NCBI GenBank assembly: GCA_021811205.1 | Contig: JAJZPK010000027.1 | Span: 1-17,522 of the forward strand | DNA: 17,522 nucleotides | Direction: 5' to 3' | DNA from: Pseudomonadota bacterium | GTDB taxonomy: Bacteria > Pseudomonadota > Gammaproteobacteria > Burkholderiales > JABEVD01 | In this document: positions 15,695-17,522 of the stretch, one piece after another | Numbering within the stretch: the first letter of the stretch is position 1 | How the letters are laid out: each line of letters begins with the position of its first letter | Made by a program: the position numbers and the translations under genes | Notes under the pieces: model-generated | What the model was told of the DNA's origin: nothing | Database searches by the model: none | Seen by the model: the letters and a program-made list of their open reading frames with translations, nothing else

Positions 15695-16539
15695 ACAAGT
15701 TCATGCTTTACATGAAGCTGATGAGGCTGGACAAGCCGATCGGCTCCCTGCTGCTGCTCTGGCCCACGCTTTGGGGGCTCTGGATCGCATCCGGCGGGCA
15801 CCCTCGTCTCGATCTCGTCGCCATCTTCTTTCTGGGCACGATCCTGATGCGCTCCGCAGGATGCGTCGTGAACGATTATGCGGACATGGATTTCGACCCG
15901 CATGTCGAGCGCACGAAGGAACGTCCGCTCGCTTCAAGGCGGGTCACGAAAAAGGAGGCGCTTCTCCTCGCCCTGTTCCTGTCGCTCGCTGCATTCCTGC
16001 TGGTTCTCCTGACTAATCGCCTGACGATCATGCTTTCCTTTGTCGCGCTCTTTCTTGCGGCAAGCTATCCCTTCACCAAGCGCTTTTTCGCGATCCCCCA
16101 GGCCTATCTCGGCATCGCATTCGGTTTCGGCATACCCATGGCTTTCGCTGCAGAAACCGGAAGCGTGCCCGGCATCGCCTGGCAGATCCTGATCGCCAAC
16201 ATTTTCTGGACGGTCGCCTACGATACCGAATACGCCATGGTCGACAGGGAAGACGATGTCAGGATCGGCATCAGGACCTCGGCCCTCACATTCGGCCGAT
16301 ACGACGTTTTCGCCGTCATGCTCTGCTACGCGATCATGATCGCCATGCTCGCCCATGTCGGGATTGAACTTGGGCGGGGCTTGTATTATTACGCCGGGCT
16401 TGCCGCGGCGTTCATCATCATGATCTACCATTATTTCCTCATCCGAAAAAGGGAAAGGATGCCCTGCTTCAAGGCATTCCTCCACAACAACTGGGTGGGT
16501 GGGGCGATCTTCCTCGGCATCCTGCTCGACTACCTCTGA
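15691..16539 (+). CDS. ubiA: 4-hydroxybenzoate polyprenyltransferase
   Basis: UbiA attaches the polyprenyl chain to 4-hydroxybenzoate in the inner membrane. The 282-residue product has about eight to nine membrane helices and both Asp-rich motifs: [20 protein letters not shown] (61-80) and [18 protein letters not shown] (177-194). The N-terminal [19 protein letters not shown] is typical. I choose TTG at 15691, which overlaps the ubiC stop (TTGA). A GGAG lies 5 nt upstream, and the resulting [18 protein letters not shown] aligns with the E. coli N-terminus. An ATG at 15703 is the alternative but lacks a ribosome binding site. The open frame extends back to 15448, but that part shadows ubiC. 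It is the last gene of the plus-strand operon. Confidence 0.93.
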   Translation: MNKFMLYMKLMRLDKPIGSLLLLWPTLWGLWIASGGHPRLDLVAIFFLGTILMRSAGCVVNDYADMDFDPHVERTKERPLASRRVTKKEALLLALFLSLAAFLLVLLTNRLTIMLSFVALFLAASYPFTKRFFAIPQAYLGIAFGFGIPMAFAAETGSVPGIAWQILIANIFWTVAYDTEYAMVDREDDVRIGIRTSALTFGRYDVFAVMLCYAIMIAMLAHVGIELGRGLYYYAGLAAAFIIMIYHYFLIRKRERMPCFKAFLHNNWVGGAIFLGILLDYL

Positions 16540-16578
16540 CCGCTCGTCCCGGAATTTCGACCGAATGTCGGATTCGCC

Positions 16579-16607
16579 TTGTACGTCAATCGATCTCGCC
16601 TTAAATT
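16579..16607 (+). promoter_or_regulatory. Putative promoter of the ihfB unit
   Basis: TTGTAC at 16579-16584 and TAAATT at 16602-16607 are separated by 17 bp. A start site about 20 bp before the ihfB ATG is implied. The 95-bp gap after ubiA is by far the longest gap between co-directional genes in the window, which fits a new transcription unit. The match to consensus is moderate. Confidence 0.4.
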
Positions 16608-16634
16608 TGGAACCAGCCAATCAGGGGAAGAGAA

Positions 16635-16940
16635 ATGAACAGGATGGAACTGATCGCGAGGCTCGTTGCCAAGCATCCCGAGCTGAAGATCGGGAAGATC
16701 GAGTCAGCAGTCAATGCAGCCCTCGATGAAATGAGGCGCGTGATCGTCGATGGGGAAAGGATAGAGATCAGGGGATTCGGCAGCTTTTCGGTCGTCAGGC
16801 GAAAGGCGCGGACGGCGAGAAATCCGAGAACGGGGGAGCGCCTCATGATTCCGGAAAGGAGCGTCCCCCACTTCAGGCCGGGCAAGGAATTGAAGGGCAG
16901 AGTTTCAGGAAACCAACCCGAATCAAGGAGAGGAAAATGA
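16635..16940 (+). CDS. ihfB: Integration host factor beta-type DNA-bending protein
   Basis: This 101-residue HU/IHF-fold protein is nearest IHF beta. MNRMELIARLVAKHP opens the helical half. GERIEIRGFGSFSVVRRKARTARNPRTGE (residues about 41-69) contains the DNA-intercalating loop proline, and VPHFRPGKELKGRV (77-90) matches IHF beta closely. IHF bends DNA at specific sites to organise promoters and replication or recombination complexes. A C-terminal tail of about ten polar, basic residues (GNQPESRRGK) extends past the usual end. The AGGGGA ribosome binding site lies 6 nt before the ATG. Thirteen of 17 arginine codons are AGG or AGA. Unusually, the stop overlaps the start of a gene for an exported protein. 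No partner ihfA is in the window, and a homodimeric HU-like role cannot be excluded. Confidence 0.85.
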   Translation: MNRMELIARLVAKHPELKIGKIESAVNAALDEMRRVIVDGERIEIRGFGSFSVVRRKARTARNPRTGERLMIPERSVPHFRPGKELKGRVSGNQPESRRGK

Positions 16941-17248
16941 AAGTCAAAATAATCGCCTGTTCGTTTGCAGCGGCTATGCTGTTTTCACCGTTCTCGGCGC
17001 GGGCCGACATCACCGCCGGAGGCGCGCTGGGAGCCGTGGCGGGAGGGCTTCTGGGCAGCCAGGTCGGGCAGGGCAACGGCAGGGTTGCGGCATCGGCTCT
17101 GGGTGCCGTCATCGGATACGATGCAGGGCAATCGATGTCCCAGCCCGAGCGCTTCATGAGGCAGCCCGGACGCGTCTATGCAGCGCCCTACAGGGAAGAT
17201 GAGGATGAATACAGGCACTACCGGCGCGAAGACGATGACGACGATTGA
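16937..17248 (+). CDS. Exported glycine-zipper protein with acidic tail
   Basis: This 103-residue protein has a clear signal peptide (residues 1-23) with a likely cleavage after Ala-Arg-Ala. A glycine-zipper segment, GGALGAVAGGLLGSQVGQGNGRVAASALGAVIG, follows at about 28-60 and matches the glycine zipper 2TM (17-kDa antigen-like) family. There is no lipobox cysteine, so it is not a typical lipoprotein. The last third is hydrophilic and ends in a run of acidic residues (EDDDDD), with tyrosines and arginines before it. Related proteins sit in or near the outer membrane and are linked to envelope stability, but no precise role is known. The start overlaps the ihfB stop (ATGA), implying co-translation with a nucleoid protein. 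Confidence 0.75.
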   Translation: MKVKIIACSFAAAMLFSPFSARADITAGGALGAVAGGLLGSQVGQGNGRVAASALGAVIGYDAGQSMSQPERFMRQPGRVYAAPYREDEDEYRHYRREDDDDD

Positions 17249-17251
17249 AGC

Positions 17252-17356
17252 TCAGCCGTTGACCAGGGAGAGCGCCAGAAAGAACAGAATGACGGCGAAT
17301 ATCGCCGAAAGGAGATCCGCTACCCAATGCCTTCCTTCGTGCAGATGCGTTTCCAT
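17252..17356 (-). CDS. 34-residue single-span membrane microprotein
   Basis: A short open frame on the minus strand encodes METHLHEGRHW, then a hydrophobic stretch of about 20 residues (ADLLSAIFAVILFFLALSLV), and ends NG. It is preceded by a strong GGAGGG ribosome binding site 5 nt from the ATG. A TAGAAT -10-like element lies about 35 bp upstream. The composition is that of a one-helix inner-membrane protein with a polar, His-rich N-terminal tail. It converges on the glycine-zipper gene with only 3 nt between the stops. I do not recognise a family. Small membrane proteins of this size often regulate larger membrane partners, but no function can be assigned here. Confidence 0.55.
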   Translation of the reverse strand: METHLHEGRHWVADLLSAIFAVILFFLALSLVNG

Positions 17357-17391
17357 GGAATCCCTCCGGGCGATGGTGGCCTACGATACGA

Positions 17392-17397
17392 ATTCTA
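17392..17397 (-). promoter_or_regulatory. -10-like element of the microprotein gene
   Basis: TAGAAT on the minus strand matches the -10 consensus at five of six bases. It would give a leader of about 28 nt carrying the GGAGGG site. No convincing -35 is visible at 17-18 bp. Confidence 0.25.
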
Positions 17398-17431
17398 GTC
17401 GATCAGCTCCGTTCATGCAGTCACATTTCGA

Positions 17432-17460
17432 TTGAAGTTTCAGCTTGTAAAGTGCAGAAT
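17432..17460 (+). promoter_or_regulatory. Putative promoter for the gene at the right edge
   Basis: TTGAAG (17432-17437) and CAGAAT (17455-17460) each match consensus at four of six bases and are spaced by exactly 17 bp. They precede the partial reading frame at 17497. The 140-bp stretch 17357-17496 otherwise shows no gene. Confidence 0.35.
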
Positions 17461-17496
17461 CAATCTGTGGAATCAAGGCATGAAAAAGGATCCCAA

Positions 17497-17522
17497 ATGA
17501 AACAGAAGGTTGCGGCAGTCCT
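17497..17522 (+). CDS. Start of a gene truncated by the window edge
   Basis: An ATG at 17497 opens a frame reading MKQKVAAV and continuing past the end. It has an AAGGA ribosome binding site at 17486-17490 with 6-nt spacing. The Lys-rich start followed by small hydrophobic residues would suit a signal peptide, but eight codons are too few to identify anything. An ATG at 17480 gives only a six-codon frame whose stop overlaps this start. Confidence 0.4.

Noticed and set aside
16552..16575. Imperfect hairpin after ubiA as a terminator
   Set aside because: Only two 4-bp stems split by an asymmetric internal loop, and no T-run follows. Too weak to call.
16586..16606. IHF binding site in the ihfB promoter for autoregulation
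   Set aside because: An AATCGA and a TTA half are present, but the spacing and the core bases do not match the usual IHF consensus.
17282..17310. Inverted repeat GGCGA-ATA-TCGCC downstream of the glycine-zipper gene as a terminator
   Set aside because: It is short, lies inside the microprotein coding sequence and has no T-run. Probably coding coincidence.

Overview
The window looks like chromosomal DNA of a Gram-negative, ubiquinone-using proteobacterium. Supporting genes are ubiC/ubiA, hrpA, rep, recG and an IHF-beta-type protein. A betaproteobacterium is my best guess, but nothing here fixes the genus. Gene density is extreme. Most junctions are 4-nt overlaps (ATGA, GTGA, TTGA) or gaps of 0-1 nt. 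TGA ends 18 of the 19 complete genes I call, TAG ends one, and none use TAA. The core genes use AGG/AGA arginine codons heavily, which is unusual for a GC-moderate proteobacterium.

Layout. (1) Positions 1-196 hold no convincing gene. They are followed by a BrnT/BrnA-type toxin-antitoxin pair (197-716, + strand) with a palindromic operator lying across the toxin start codon. (2) An imperfect hairpin at 723-744 separates this pair from a long minus-strand operon. (3) That operon (9518 down to 745) reads DUF4337 membrane protein, PAP2 phosphatase, HrpA helicase, PabB, thioredoxin-like protein, pirin, Old Yellow Enzyme, nitroreductase. (4) A 64-bp intergenic region (9519-9582) carries the divergent promoters. 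(5) A plus-strand operon (9583-16539) reads CPA1 Na+/H+ antiporter, Rep helicase, RidA, RecG, UbiC, UbiA. (6) A separate transcription unit begins about 95 bp further on with ihfB, overlapped by a gene for an exported glycine-zipper protein. (7) Convergent to that is a 34-codon membrane microprotein gene with a strong ribosome binding site. The start of one more plus-strand gene lies at the right edge.

How the genes fit together. The two large operons mirror each other. Each begins with membrane-protein genes (one in the plus operon, two in the minus operon), each has nucleic-acid helicases (HrpA on one side; Rep and RecG on the other), and each has a chorismate-consuming enzyme (PabB for folate; UbiC/UbiA for ubiquinone). 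The last four genes of the minus operon form a compact redox or electrophile-handling cassette. Its thioredoxin has a CEVC active site and its OYE lacks two usually conserved active-site residues. I see no phage, IS, CRISPR, tRNA or rRNA. I did not find a clearly new defence system. The least explained items are the redox cassette, the RidA/RecG junction (same frame, one stop codon apart), the ihfB/glycine-zipper coupling and the microprotein.
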